Source: Bacillota bacterium (GTDB lineage Bacteria > Bacillota > Clostridia > Lachnospirales > Lachnospiraceae). Taken from it: a stretch of 7,098 nucleotides of DNA. Below, one piece after another: positions 1 to 6,737 of the stretch (positions are counted from its first letter, which is position 1; every line of letters starts with the position of its first letter). The position numbers and the translations under genes are program-made. The stretch spans positions 1-7,098 of the forward strand of contig JAEZKL010000155.1 of NCBI GenBank assembly GCA_023415475.1, written 5' to 3'. The notes beneath the pieces were generated by a model. It was not told the origin of the DNA, did no database searches, and saw nothing but the letters and a program-made list of their open reading frames with translations.

Positions 1-1328
1 GTAAATACCTTGTGGCCTCGCAGGAGGTAGAGCCGGGTAACGGCTGGCTCTATAGCGGGTGGCTTGGAGCACTAGCCGGGACTCCGGACATGGAACCTCT
101 GGAGCTGGCAAAGGTTATCTGCGACAGCTATGAACAAGGTTGCATGGAGGTTGGGACAGAGGATAATATCACCCTGTCGGTCACCGATCTCTCCAAGGTG
201 TCTAGTCTCATTACAGCTTATGATGATTTCGGTAAGGAAGCCTTGGCTTCGGCAGTGGAAAACCCGGCATTCTTCGCCCGCTTTTCAAAAATTGCGGGCA
301 TTGTTGAAAACTACGGCGGTAATACACGTGAGCAGGGCTATACCAATATGACCGATCTTGGAAGTCTTGCCATAAAATCCTCAGATTTGCTGCCCGAGAC
401 CTCCGGAGCTGTCTCTGCTGCGCTTGCCGACTGCGTCGTATATAAGGTAAACGGAAAATATCGCCCAGAGTCGGCAGGGCTTTCCTGCTATTACAGCTAT
501 AACGGCGATGTGGAGGACTTCAATGCCTATGCGGGTGTCGGCCCTGCCGATTCCTTCAAATATCTGTATGCCTACGGCTTAACCGGCGAGCTTTCCGAGG
601 AGGGCATGAACTATCTCTCTCAGATGAATTACAGCTCTTTACCCGAGCTGCTGACCTTAAACAGTGTAAACTGGCAGGATATGCCGGTAACGGTGGATGA
701 GAACGGTAATTCTACCCTTACGCTGGGCAGTGAAGCGATAGACATTCTTTCTTCCCTGACCTTCGAGCTTTACTATGCCGATCCGGAGGAAGATATCCTG
801 CTCTGTTTGGGAACTGACAACGATATTGTAGCGGATTGGGACAACGGCGTATTCAAGGATAACTTCCGTGGCGTATGGGGGAGCCTGGACGGTGCGCTGT
901 GCTATATGGAGATTGCCTATGAGGGAGAAAATTATAACCAGTATTCGGTGCCAATTCTGCTAAATGGCGAGGATTATAACCTTATGGTAATCTATGACTT
1001 TGAGGCAGGGGAATATTACATCGAGGGTGCTAGAAAGCCGCTGGATGAAAGCGGTGCAGCGGATAAAAATCTCCGTTATCTGGTGGAAGGTGATGAAATC
1101 CAGACTGTTCACTATGCGACCGCGATCAGCGGCGATGATGGCGAGATGATGACTGTTCCGATTGACATCATTAAGGTGACCCCCGAAACCGCCTTTACAG
1201 AAACCGAGCTTGGCGACGGCTTTTTTATCATGATGTACGTTATGCGGGACAGCCAGGGTAATGCAGCGTACTCTGTGCCGGTTACCTTTGAATCGACAGG
1301 CGGAGAAATCTATACCAGTGTGGAGTGA
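1..1328 (+). CDS. Clostripain-family (C11) cysteine peptidase, C-terminal part, 5' truncated
   Basis: The reading frame is open from base 3 with no stop upstream, so the GTG at base 12 is an internal Val codon and not the start. The gene begins before the window, and 441 residues are visible. The first residues read KYLVASQEVEPGNGWLYSGW. This matches the block in clostripain-like C11 peptidases that follows the catalytic Cys (the 'ASQE/ASEE...EPGNGW-Y--WL' region). The catalytic His-Cys pair should lie upstream and cannot be checked. After about residue 100 comes a long acidic region rich in Tyr, Asp, Glu and Gly with no cysteine-protease motif, likely the C-terminal beta-rich domain of these larger Clostridia homologues. 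No C-terminal membrane helix or LPXTG sorting signal is present. Family members cleave after basic residues and are usually secreted or surface proteins. The gene ends in TGA followed by a strong terminator, so it is transcriptionally separate from the sugar operon. Family assignment is fairly sure; substrate is unknown. Confidence 0.8.
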   Translation, partial: KYLVASQEVEPGNGWLYSGWLGALAGTPDMEPLELAKVICDSYEQGCMEVGTEDNITLSVTDLSKVSSLITAYDDFGKEALASAVENPAFFARFSKIAGIVENYGGNTREQGYTNMTDLGSLAIKSSDLLPETSGAVSAALADCVVYKVNGKYRPESAGLSCYYSYNGDVEDFNAYAGVGPADSFKYLYAYGLTGELSEEGMNYLSQMNYSSLPELLTLNSVNWQDMPVTVDENGNSTLTLGSEAIDILSSLTFELYYADPEEDILLCLGTDNDIVADWDNGVFKDNFRGVWGSLDGALCYMEIAYEGENYNQYSVPILLNGEDYNLMVIYDFEAGEYYIEGARKPLDESGAADKNLRYLVEGDEIQTVHYATAISGDDGEMMTVPIDIIKVTPETAFTETELGDGFFIMMYVMRDSQGNAAYSVPVTFESTGGEIYTSVE

Positions 1329-1370
1329 TGGTGGGAAATAATTTGGGTCCATCCTTCAGCTATGCTAAAC

Positions 1371-1410
1371 AAGGGTTCCGAAGTTTTTGAAAACTTCAGA
1401 ACCCTTATTT
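1371..1410 (+). terminator. Rho-independent terminator of the peptidase gene
   Basis: A long hairpin lies 42 bases after the peptidase stop. The arms AAGGGTTC (1371-1378) and GAACCCTT (1399-1406) pair perfectly. After one C/A mismatch, GAAGTTT (1380-1386) pairs with AAACTTC (1391-1397) around a tiny loop. A T-rich tail (ATTTCTT) follows. This insulates the peptidase from the downstream sugar genes. Confidence 0.85.
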
Positions 1411-1580
1411 CTTGATGATTCATATAAAGTTTACGAAGCTGACATTTTGTGAATATAAGAACGACCGCCAGATATTTTATTGCTCTATACTAGCTGGTAG
1501 CTATTTGTCCTATGATAGTAGTACATTTTTACCATAACAAATGAATTAAATGGCTAATATTTGTTATCACTTATGCAATA

Positions 1581-1599
1581 AATGTAATGATATTACATT
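1581..1599. promoter_or_regulatory. Palindromic operator candidate (TGTAAT-N3-ATTACA type)
   Basis: AATGTAAT and ATTACATT form perfect 8-base arms around the 3-base spacer GAT. The core TGTAATGATATTACA (1583-1597) resembles, from memory, the palindromic boxes of HexR, an RpiR-family regulator of proteobacteria (TGTAAT-WWW-ATTACA). The right arm overlaps the -35 box of the promoter pair at 1598-1626. A truncated RpiR-type gene lies at the window end, which makes it the natural candidate ligand. Binding is inference; the palindrome itself is seen directly. Confidence 0.55.
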
Positions 1600-1626
1600 G
1601 AATTAATTAAGAAATTAGCATAAAAT
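1598..1626 (+). promoter_or_regulatory. Candidate sigma-A promoter P1 of the sugar operon
   Basis: TTGAAT (1598-1603) and TAAAAT (1621-1626) are separated by exactly 17 bases, and each is close to consensus. The -35 box shares its first bases with the palindrome at 1581-1599. A single ATTACA half site (1625-1630) touches the -10 box. AT-rich DNA yields chance matches, so the adjacent palindrome is the main support. The start of transcription would be near 1633. Confidence 0.4.
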
Positions 1627-1781
1627 TACATTTATATTTTTGTTACTATAACTACCACGACCATATTTATATTAGACATGTGAATATGACTAAAGATACT
1701 AAGTTTTAACATAAATAAATTAGTGAAAAAAATATATTTTCAATATATATGAAATAAGAATACATAAAAATAAATATAATA

Positions 1782-1810
1782 TTGCAATTTTACTACACAA
1801 ATGTTACAAT
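1782..1810 (+). promoter_or_regulatory. Candidate sigma-A promoter P2 (extended -10) before the GH4 gene
   Basis: TTGCAA (1782-1787) and TACAAT (1805-1810) are spaced 17 bases apart. TGT directly precedes the -10, giving an extended -10 (TGn). The predicted start of transcription is near 1817, leaving a leader of about 34 bases before the ATG at 1851. A TTG-initiated frame could begin at 1782, but that TTG is better read as part of the -35 box. Confidence 0.5.
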
Positions 1811-1834
1811 GCAAGAAGCAACAAAAATATCATT

Positions 1835-1842
1835 AGGAGAGG
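1835..1842 (+). promoter_or_regulatory. Ribosome binding site fixing the GH4 start at 1851
   Basis: AGGAGAGG ends 8 bases before ATG 1851. The protein then begins MKKIAFIGAGS, the expected N-terminal Rossmann strand of GH4 enzymes. The 23 upstream in-frame codons (from TTG 1782) have no family similarity that I can see. Confidence 0.85.
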
Positions 1843-1850
1843 ATGATTAT

Positions 1851-3164
1851 ATGAAGAAAATTGCATTTATTGGGGCAGGAAGCTTTACATTTACAAGGAA
1901 TATCGTAAGAGATTTACTGACGTTTCCAGCCTTTGAGGATTGCGAGCTTGCTTTGATGGATATCGATCCGGAGAAACTGGAACGTATACAGGTGGCTGTT
2001 CAGAAAATTGTCGACACTATGAAAAAGCCGGCGGTCATCACTGCAACTACAGACCGAAAAAAAGCTCTGGAGGGAGCGGATGGTATATTATGTACCATAT
2101 TTAATGGAGGGGTAGATATTTGGCGTTACGATATTGAGATTCCTAAGAAATACGGTATCGACATTAATATTGGGGATACTAGGAGCGTGTCCGGCATTTT
2201 TAGGGCACTTCGAAACATTCCTTTGTTGCTTGATATCTGTAAGGATATTGAAACCTATTGTCCTAATGCCATTTTTCTGAATTATACGAATCCAATGTCC
2301 ATGCTATGTAAAGCCATGCAGACTTATAGTAACGTAGAGGTTACCGGTTTATGTCACAGTGTACAAGGGACAATCGTGATGCTTGCCCAGTGGCTGAATA
2401 TTTCACCGGAGGAGGTTCAATATCTCTGTGCGGGTGTAAATCATCAGGCATTTTATCTGAAGCTGGAGCATAATGGGAAGGATTTGTATCCTCAGTTAAG
2501 AGAAAAACTGGAAGACAAAGAGTACTATAATAAAGAAATCGTCCGAAATGAAATGATGAAACACTTAGGTTATTATGTAACAGAATCAAGTGGGCACAAT
2601 TCGGAATATAATCAATGGTTCAGAAAACGTCCTGATTTAATTGAGAAGTATTGTATCAATGGTACGAATTGGAATCCAGGTGAGCATGCATTTTCATTGA
2701 ATTTACATATTGATAGAGAAGCAAATTGGAGAGAAGTAATTAACAAATGGATTAATGAGGAAGCTGTTGATTGCAAACGTAGTAATGAATATGCAGCTAA
2801 TATTTTCAATGCCCGCATTGGTGACCATACAGCATTCAAATTCAATGGAAATGTAATAAACAACGGAGCGATTTCAAACCTGCCGGCAGATGCTTGTGTA
2901 GAAATTCCCGTATTGGCTGACAGAGGAGGCATCCATCCGATGATGGTTGGAAAGCTCCCGGATCACTTGGCAATTCTGGTTGGGACGACAGCGCGTATTG
3001 AAAATTTGGTTGTGGACGCTGCCATGGAAAAAGACAAACGGAAAGTCTTCCAGGCATTGCTGATGGATCCATTAACTTCAGCGGTCTGCAGCATGCAAGA
3101 AATCAAGGATATGTGCAATGAGCTTTTCGAAGTTAATAAGAATTACCTTGGAGATTACAAGTAA
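1851..3164 (+). CDS. melA: Alpha-galactosidase, glycoside hydrolase family 4 (melibiase)
   Basis: This 437-residue cytoplasmic enzyme should hydrolyse alpha-galactosides such as melibiose (EC 3.2.1.22). GH4 enzymes use NAD+ and a divalent metal in a redox-elimination mechanism. Visible motifs are the N-terminal dinucleotide-binding IGAGS (residues 7-11), GDTR at 108-111, NYTNPM at 144-149, the metal-ligand Cys-His block CHSV at 168-171, GVNH with His198, and SSGHNSEY at 246-253. The CHSV form is the one associated with alpha-galactosidases; 6-phospho-glycosidases instead carry CNxP or CDMP. The length fits the family (about 430-460), and there is no signal peptide, so the substrate must be imported. 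It is the first gene of the cluster and is followed 98 bases later by the transporter lipoprotein gene. The loop GDTRSVSGIFR departs from the GDTxGxGGIFR form of E. coli MelA as I recall it. An alpha-glucosidase or alpha-glucuronidase activity (usually CHGx) is less likely. Confidence 0.88.
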   Translation: MKKIAFIGAGSFTFTRNIVRDLLTFPAFEDCELALMDIDPEKLERIQVAVQKIVDTMKKPAVITATTDRKKALEGADGILCTIFNGGVDIWRYDIEIPKKYGIDINIGDTRSVSGIFRALRNIPLLLDICKDIETYCPNAIFLNYTNPMSMLCKAMQTYSNVEVTGLCHSVQGTIVMLAQWLNISPEEVQYLCAGVNHQAFYLKLEHNGKDLYPQLREKLEDKEYYNKEIVRNEMMKHLGYYVTESSGHNSEYNQWFRKRPDLIEKYCINGTNWNPGEHAFSLNLHIDREANWREVINKWINEEAVDCKRSNEYAANIFNARIGDHTAFKFNGNVINNGAISNLPADACVEIPVLADRGGIHPMMVGKLPDHLAILVGTTARIENLVVDAAMEKDKRKVFQALLMDPLTSAVCSMQEIKDMCNELFEVNKNYLGDYK

Positions 3165-3197
3165 TAAATAAAGCAACAAAGAAGGTATTAATAGTAA

Positions 3198-3225
3198 AAA
3201 AAGCACAATGCATGGTGCTTTTTAT
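3198..3225 (+). terminator. Intercistronic hairpin, possible partial terminator
   Basis: AAAAAGCAC (3198-3206) pairs perfectly with GTGCTTTTT (3215-3223) around an 8-base loop. The A-rich and T-rich arms give it the look of a weak, possibly bidirectional intrinsic terminator. No convincing promoter fits between it and the next ribosome binding site, so readthrough must supply the transporter genes, or a promoter further upstream is missed. It may also protect the 3' end of the upstream message. Confidence 0.6.
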
Positions 3226-3250
3226 ATTAAAATACAAATTGAAAAATTAT

Positions 3251-3256
3251 GGGAGG
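3251..3256 (+). promoter_or_regulatory. Ribosome binding site fixing the lipoprotein start at 3263
   Basis: GGGAGG lies 6 bases before ATG 3263, giving a normal lipoprotein signal peptide. The alternative in-frame ATG at 3212 lies in the loop of the hairpin at 3198-3223, lacks a ribosome binding site, and would add 17 residues before the signal peptide. Confidence 0.85.
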
Positions 3257-3262
3257 AAAATC

Positions 3263-4630
3263 ATGAAAAGAAATTCTATGAAAAAGTTATTAAGCCTACT
3301 TCTTATTATTGCGTTCTGCACATCCGCTCTGTTCGCATGCAGCGGTGCATCAGAAGAAGTAAAGCCAGCAGAGAAAGTGGATGAAACAAAAGAAGTAATT
3401 AGTGAGCCTGCAGCTGAGACTGCTGAGGCAGGTAGTCTTAGTGGTAAATCCATTGAAGTTGAAGTGAATTATACTGATACTAATTTGGAAGGTTTTCAAA
3501 AATTGGTTGACGGATTTAAGGAAGAAACCGGATGTGAGGTTGAGGTTATCACACCAGGTAAAGATTATGAAGCTGTTATGAAAACCAGAATGGCTTCCGG
3601 AGATCTTCCGGATATCTTCAATACACATGGATGGTCGTTAATCAGATACAGTGAGTATTTAATGCCGCTAAATGACTCTGAATGGTATGACAGAGAGGAC
3701 CCTTCTGTATTTGGTGTTATGGCAGATGAGGATGGAAAAATTTATGCACTTTGTACTTCTCAATCCATTTCAGGTATTGCATATAATAAAACAACACTGG
3801 ATGCGGCAGGTGTAGACGCTACACAGATACGTACTTGGGAAGACTTTGCTGAAGCATGCCAGAAGGTTAAGGATGCCGGCTATACAGCAATCATCCTTGG
3901 CGGTGCCGAACCCTCGAACAATGCAGGTCTGCTTGGTTCTATTGCTCCCTGCTTTTGGACTGACGAAGGTGCTAAATATAATTTGGTTGCTGATCTTCAA
4001 GGCGGAACATTTGATTTTAGTACCTATGGAACAGAACTTTATAATATGATAAATGATTGGGTAAATGCAGGATACTTTAACAAAGATCTTCTAACATTAA
4101 GTAATGATGGTGCTGTAAAGATGCTTGGTTCAGGTGAAGGTGCATTTATGCTAAGGCATATGAACAACATAAGTACAGCAAGAGTATACTATCCGGATGC
4201 AGATCTTGGAGTTATTCCTCTTCCATCTTCTACAGAAGAAGGCCCTTCCGCTTTCCGAATTGGAGAAGGAGATGCTTTTGGTATCTGGAAAGATACTGAG
4301 AATGAAGCAGCTTGTAGGGCGTTCTTAGATTATCTGGCAAGACCTGAAAACGTTGGTTTAATGAGCGGCGTAACCGGGGCCATTCCAGCTATCATTGATG
4401 CAGAAATTTCAGATACTTATGTAGTTGATGTGTTTAGAATTGCACAGGAGCAGTTTGCGGATGATTTAACATATGATAATGTGTTTGATAGAAAATACTT
4501 CCCGTCAGGTATGTGGTCCATCATGGGTGACTCCATCGGTATTCTGATTGCGAATCCTACCGATGCTGGAGTAACAGAAGCGGTTGCATATCTTGCTGAC
4601 GGTTATGCAGAAAAAATGGCAGCAGAATAA
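3263..4630 (+). CDS. ABC transporter sugar-binding lipoprotein, family 1 (CUT1 type)
   Basis: This is a 455-residue extracellular lipoprotein that would capture an oligosaccharide and deliver it to the permeases encoded next. The signal peptide has a basic start (MKRNSMKK), a hydrophobic core at residues 9-18 and a lipobox LFAC with lipidation at Cys26. A Ser/Glu/Ala-rich linker of about 25 residues follows and should tether the protein to the membrane. The mature part has the family 1 pattern: an early strand followed by GFKEETGCEVEV, then MKTRMASGDLPDIF, AYNKTTLDAAG, a mid-protein GEGAFML, and a late 'FLDYLARPENVGLMS' segment followed by a Gly-Ala-Ile-Pro turn. Gene order with two permeases matches the MsmE/RafE or MalE role. 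The neighbouring GH4 enzyme suggests alpha-galactosides as ligand, which is inference. The family is sure, the ligand is not. Confidence 0.92.
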   Translation: MKRNSMKKLLSLLLIIAFCTSALFACSGASEEVKPAEKVDETKEVISEPAAETAEAGSLSGKSIEVEVNYTDTNLEGFQKLVDGFKEETGCEVEVITPGKDYEAVMKTRMASGDLPDIFNTHGWSLIRYSEYLMPLNDSEWYDREDPSVFGVMADEDGKIYALCTSQSISGIAYNKTTLDAAGVDATQIRTWEDFAEACQKVKDAGYTAIILGGAEPSNNAGLLGSIAPCFWTDEGAKYNLVADLQGGTFDFSTYGTELYNMINDWVNAGYFNKDLLTLSNDGAVKMLGSGEGAFMLRHMNNISTARVYYPDADLGVIPLPSSTEEGPSAFRIGEGDAFGIWKDTENEAACRAFLDYLARPENVGLMSGVTGAIPAIIDAEISDTYVVDVFRIAQEQFADDLTYDNVFDRKYFPSGMWSIMGDSIGILIANPTDAGVTEAVAYLADGYAEKMAAE

Positions 4631-4657
4631 CTCCGGAAATAAAAAACATGATTGAAT

Positions 4658-4703
4658 TACAGATGCCGATGCCGTGTGTTGAGTACATTAGTCGGCATCT
4701 GTA
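4658..4703 (+). repeat. Intercistronic stem-loop between lipoprotein and permease genes
   Basis: TACAGATGCCGA (4658-4669) and TCGGCATCTGTA (4692-4703) form a perfect 12-bp stem around a 22-base loop. No T-run follows, so it is unlikely to be an efficient terminator. Its position just after the binding-protein gene fits the known stabilising hairpins that keep binding-protein mRNA in excess over permease mRNA. The 5' arm contains a tandem GATGCC repeat, which allows the 3' arm to pair in a second register. Confidence 0.75.
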
Positions 4704-4709
4704 TATAAT
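4679..4709 (+). promoter_or_regulatory. Weak candidate internal promoter before the permease genes
   Basis: A perfect TATAAT sits at 4704-4709, with TTGAGT at 4679-4684 as a possible -35 and a longer than ideal 19-base spacer. The -35 would lie in the loop of the stem-loop at 4658-4703. The region is AT-rich just there, so a chance match is possible. Confidence 0.22.
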
Positions 4710-4734
4710 ATAGAAGCTGTAAAGGGGTTAAAAA

Positions 4735-5604
4735 ATGAAAAAAAGAAATCGTATATTAAATGTTTTTTATATTCCGGCACTTTGTCTCATGATTCTATTT
4801 ATGGTTTTACCGTTGATTAATGGATTGCGACTATCCTTCTTTAAATGGAATGGGTATTCTCGTAATATGACCTTTAACGGCCTAACAAATTACATTTCAT
4901 TGCTTACAGATAAAAATTTTAGGATAGCTTTTGGCAATACCATTCTTTATGGATTTGGTTCAATGCTTTTACAAAATATTTTAGGTTTGGCGTATGCACT
5001 ATTCTTGAATATGAAATTTAAAGGAAGAAGTATTGTCCGGACTTTTGTATATCTTCCGGTTATGATTTCCGGCTTGGTAATGGGCTATATTTTATATTTC
5101 TTTGTTCAATATAATCATGGTATATTTAATGAAATTTTAGCTATTTTTAGCATAGCTCCAATTGATTGGATGGCTAACGGGACTCGAGGAAAGATAATTA
5201 TTACTCTTATTAATTCCTGGCAGTTTGTAGGTATTTCTATGGTAATTTACCTGGCAGGACTGCAGGGGATTCCTGCCATGTACTACGAGGCATCGGCCCT
5301 GGATGGGGCATCCGCATGGAAAAGATTTCGTTATGTTACTATTCCACTTTTGGTTCCGGCCATGTCATCAGCTGTTATATTGAATTTAATTGGGGGCTTA
5401 AAGCTGAATGATGTGATTATTGCCATGACGAATGGCGGACCGGCACTAAAGACTCATTCCTTATCAACTTATATTTCCAATATGTATTTCTCTGCCGAGA
5501 AAGCAGGATATGCGTCTGCGGTTGGTGTGTTTATGTTCCTGTTTATATTAGTTGTATCTTCGATAATGAATGGATTTTTTAGAAGGAAGGAAGTGGAATA
5601 CTAA
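4735..5604 (+). CDS. ABC sugar transporter permease, MalF/MsmF type
   Basis: This 289-residue inner-membrane protein is one half of the translocation channel. ATG 4735 follows AAAGGGG (4721-4727) by 7 bases. Six membrane segments can be seen at about residues 9-31, 65-92, 100-124, 152-175, 200-222 and 258-283. The cytoplasmic EAA loop, which docks the ATPase, reads EASALDGA at 185-192, with Ser in place of the second Ala of the EAA consensus. NGGP at about residues 232-235 is typical of MalF-like permeases of the CUT1 group. The short N-terminus lacks the extra helices of E. coli MalF, as is usual in Firmicutes. It ends TAATG, overlapping the next start by one base, so the two permeases are probably translationally coupled and form a heterodimer. 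No ATPase gene is present in the window. Confidence 0.93.
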   Translation: MKKRNRILNVFYIPALCLMILFMVLPLINGLRLSFFKWNGYSRNMTFNGLTNYISLLTDKNFRIAFGNTILYGFGSMLLQNILGLAYALFLNMKFKGRSIVRTFVYLPVMISGLVMGYILYFFVQYNHGIFNEILAIFSIAPIDWMANGTRGKIIITLINSWQFVGISMVIYLAGLQGIPAMYYEASALDGASAWKRFRYVTIPLLVPAMSSAVILNLIGGLKLNDVIIAMTNGGPALKTHSLSTYISNMYFSAEKAGYASAVGVFMFLFILVVSSIMNGFFRRKEVEY

Positions 5605-6449
5605 TGAAAATAGGAAACATGCATATCAAAAAATCAAAATCAGAATCAAACTGGTGGAAATATCTTCTAAGTTTTGTGATCGTTCTTATTCATATCCTAC
5701 CGATATATGTATTGATTAATATGGCATTTAAAACTTCCACAGATTTTTCTTCAAGACTATCATTGCCAACGTATTATTATCTTGGTAATTTCACAGAGGT
5801 CATAAAAGATGGGTCAATTTTTAGAGGTTATATTAATACAACCATCATAACAGTAGCAACTATCACCTTAGAAGTTATTTGTGGGTGTATGACAGCGTAT
5901 GCCTTGGCAAGAAACCAATCAAAATTCAACGAACTGATCCGGAAATTTGTATTGGGAGTTATGATGATACCTTCACTTTCAATCCTGGTTGGCGTCTATT
6001 CGTTGATTGTGAATATGGGTGGTGTTTCAACCTATTGGGCTATTATTGCCATAACAGTAGCTTTTGGTCTCCCTATGTCCATTTTTTTGTTTACCAATTT
6101 TATCGTATCAATACCAAATGCATTAGATGAAGCAGCTACCATAGACGGTGCTAACGTGTTCCAGACCTTTTGGTATATTATTCTGCCGCAGTTAAAGTCT
6201 GTAACTGTTACCGTTATTATTTTGAAGGGTGTAAGCACTTGGAATGACTATCTTTATCCGACCTACTTTCTGCAGGCACCGGATAAATATACCATTGTAT
6301 TATTAATTAAGCAGTACTTTTCGGATGCTTCTGTGAATCTGCACGGTGCAGCAGCTGCAGCAACACTTGGAATGCTGCCCATTATTATAATCTATCTGTT
6401 CCTGCAAAAATATTTTATTCAGGGCACTATAGATAGTGCGATAAAGTGA
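5604..6449 (+). CDS. ABC sugar transporter permease, MalG/MsmG type
   Basis: This 281-residue membrane protein is the partner permease. ATG 5604 shares its A with the preceding TAA, and a purine-rich stretch AGAAGGAAGGAAG (5581-5593) supplies the ribosome binding site. Membrane segments lie at about residues 19-42, 75-100, 108-136, 142-167, 192-210 and 247-271. The EAA loop is canonical, EAATIDGA at 176-183. The later WNDYLYP segment and the C-terminal 'YFIQGTIDSAIK' tail are hallmarks of MalG-like CUT1 permeases. It is the last clear gene of the operon. The needed ATPase is presumably a shared MsmK/MsmX-like protein encoded elsewhere, as in many Firmicutes. Confidence 0.93.
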   Translation: MKIGNMHIKKSKSESNWWKYLLSFVIVLIHILPIYVLINMAFKTSTDFSSRLSLPTYYYLGNFTEVIKDGSIFRGYINTTIITVATITLEVICGCMTAYALARNQSKFNELIRKFVLGVMMIPSLSILVGVYSLIVNMGGVSTYWAIIAITVAFGLPMSIFLFTNFIVSIPNALDEAATIDGANVFQTFWYIILPQLKSVTVTVIILKGVSTWNDYLYPTYFLQAPDKYTIVLLIKQYFSDASVNLHGAAAAATLGMLPIIIIYLFLQKYFIQGTIDSAIK

Positions 6450-6506
6450 TAGGAACAAAGTGTCTTCGAAGCTATTACAGCCAGATTTTCTGTGTGAGAT
6501 GATAGA

Positions 6507-6541
6507 AGGTCTGGATGGTATGCATAATGCCATTCAGACTT
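6507..6541 (+). terminator. Hairpin after the last permease gene, probable operon terminator
   Basis: The arms 6507-6520 and 6528-6541 pair over 14 positions with three G/T wobbles around a 7-base loop. The core is GTCTGGATGG against CCATTCAGAC. It lies 57 bases after the permease stop. The tail (TGTTGCT) is a poor T-run, so it may be a weak terminator or a 3'-end stabiliser. Confidence 0.45.
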
Positions 6542-6737
6542 GTTGCTAGGAAAATATATTCGTTACCAGAAATTCATTCTTTCGATAAGTAGGGAGGTAA
6601 GGATATACGAATGTAGCAGGTGTTATGCTGGGAATTGTTTTAGTTTATCGATTGTTCAAGGATGTGATATTATAGAAGGATATGATAAGTATTGTATCGT
6701 ACTTAGTAAATATGATATGGATGCTTTAAATAGATAT

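Larger units (their letters stand above)
1407..1850. other. AT-rich intergenic regulatory region without a gene
   Basis: No reading frame with a ribosome binding site was found here. The stretch is strikingly AT-rich compared with the peptidase gene before it. It contains the candidate operator at 1581-1599, a promoter-like pair at 1598-1626, a second and stronger promoter at 1782-1810, and a short inverted repeat TTTCA-N7-TGAAA at 1738-1754. If the upstream promoter is used, the transcript has a leader of roughly 220 bases. I could not recognise a known riboswitch in it. Confidence 0.6.

Noticed and set aside
12..14. GTG at 12 as the start of the first gene
   Set aside because: The frame is open upstream to base 3, and the residues before it (KYL) continue the conserved C11 block, so it is an internal Val codon of a truncated gene.
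960..1352. Minus-strand 130-codon frame opposite the peptidase
   Set aside because: It is an antisense shadow of the peptidase gene, rich in His, Asn and Arg with no domain pattern.
1583..1597. Catabolite control (cre) site
   Set aside because: The palindrome lacks the central CG of cre boxes, and its spacing fits the TGTAAT-N3-ATTACA form better.
1782..1850. TTG 1782 as start of the GH4 gene
   Set aside because: It lacks a ribosome binding site, overlaps the P2 -35 box, and the extra 23 residues precede the conserved Rossmann start at ATG 1851.
2341..3072. Several minus-strand frames opposite the GH4 gene
   Set aside because: They are antisense shadows of a strongly conserved plus-strand enzyme and have no ribosome binding sites or family motifs.
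3212..3262. ATG 3212 as start of the binding protein
   Set aside because: It lies in the intercistronic hairpin loop without a ribosome binding site and would push the signal peptide inward; ATG 3263 has GGGAGG at good spacing.
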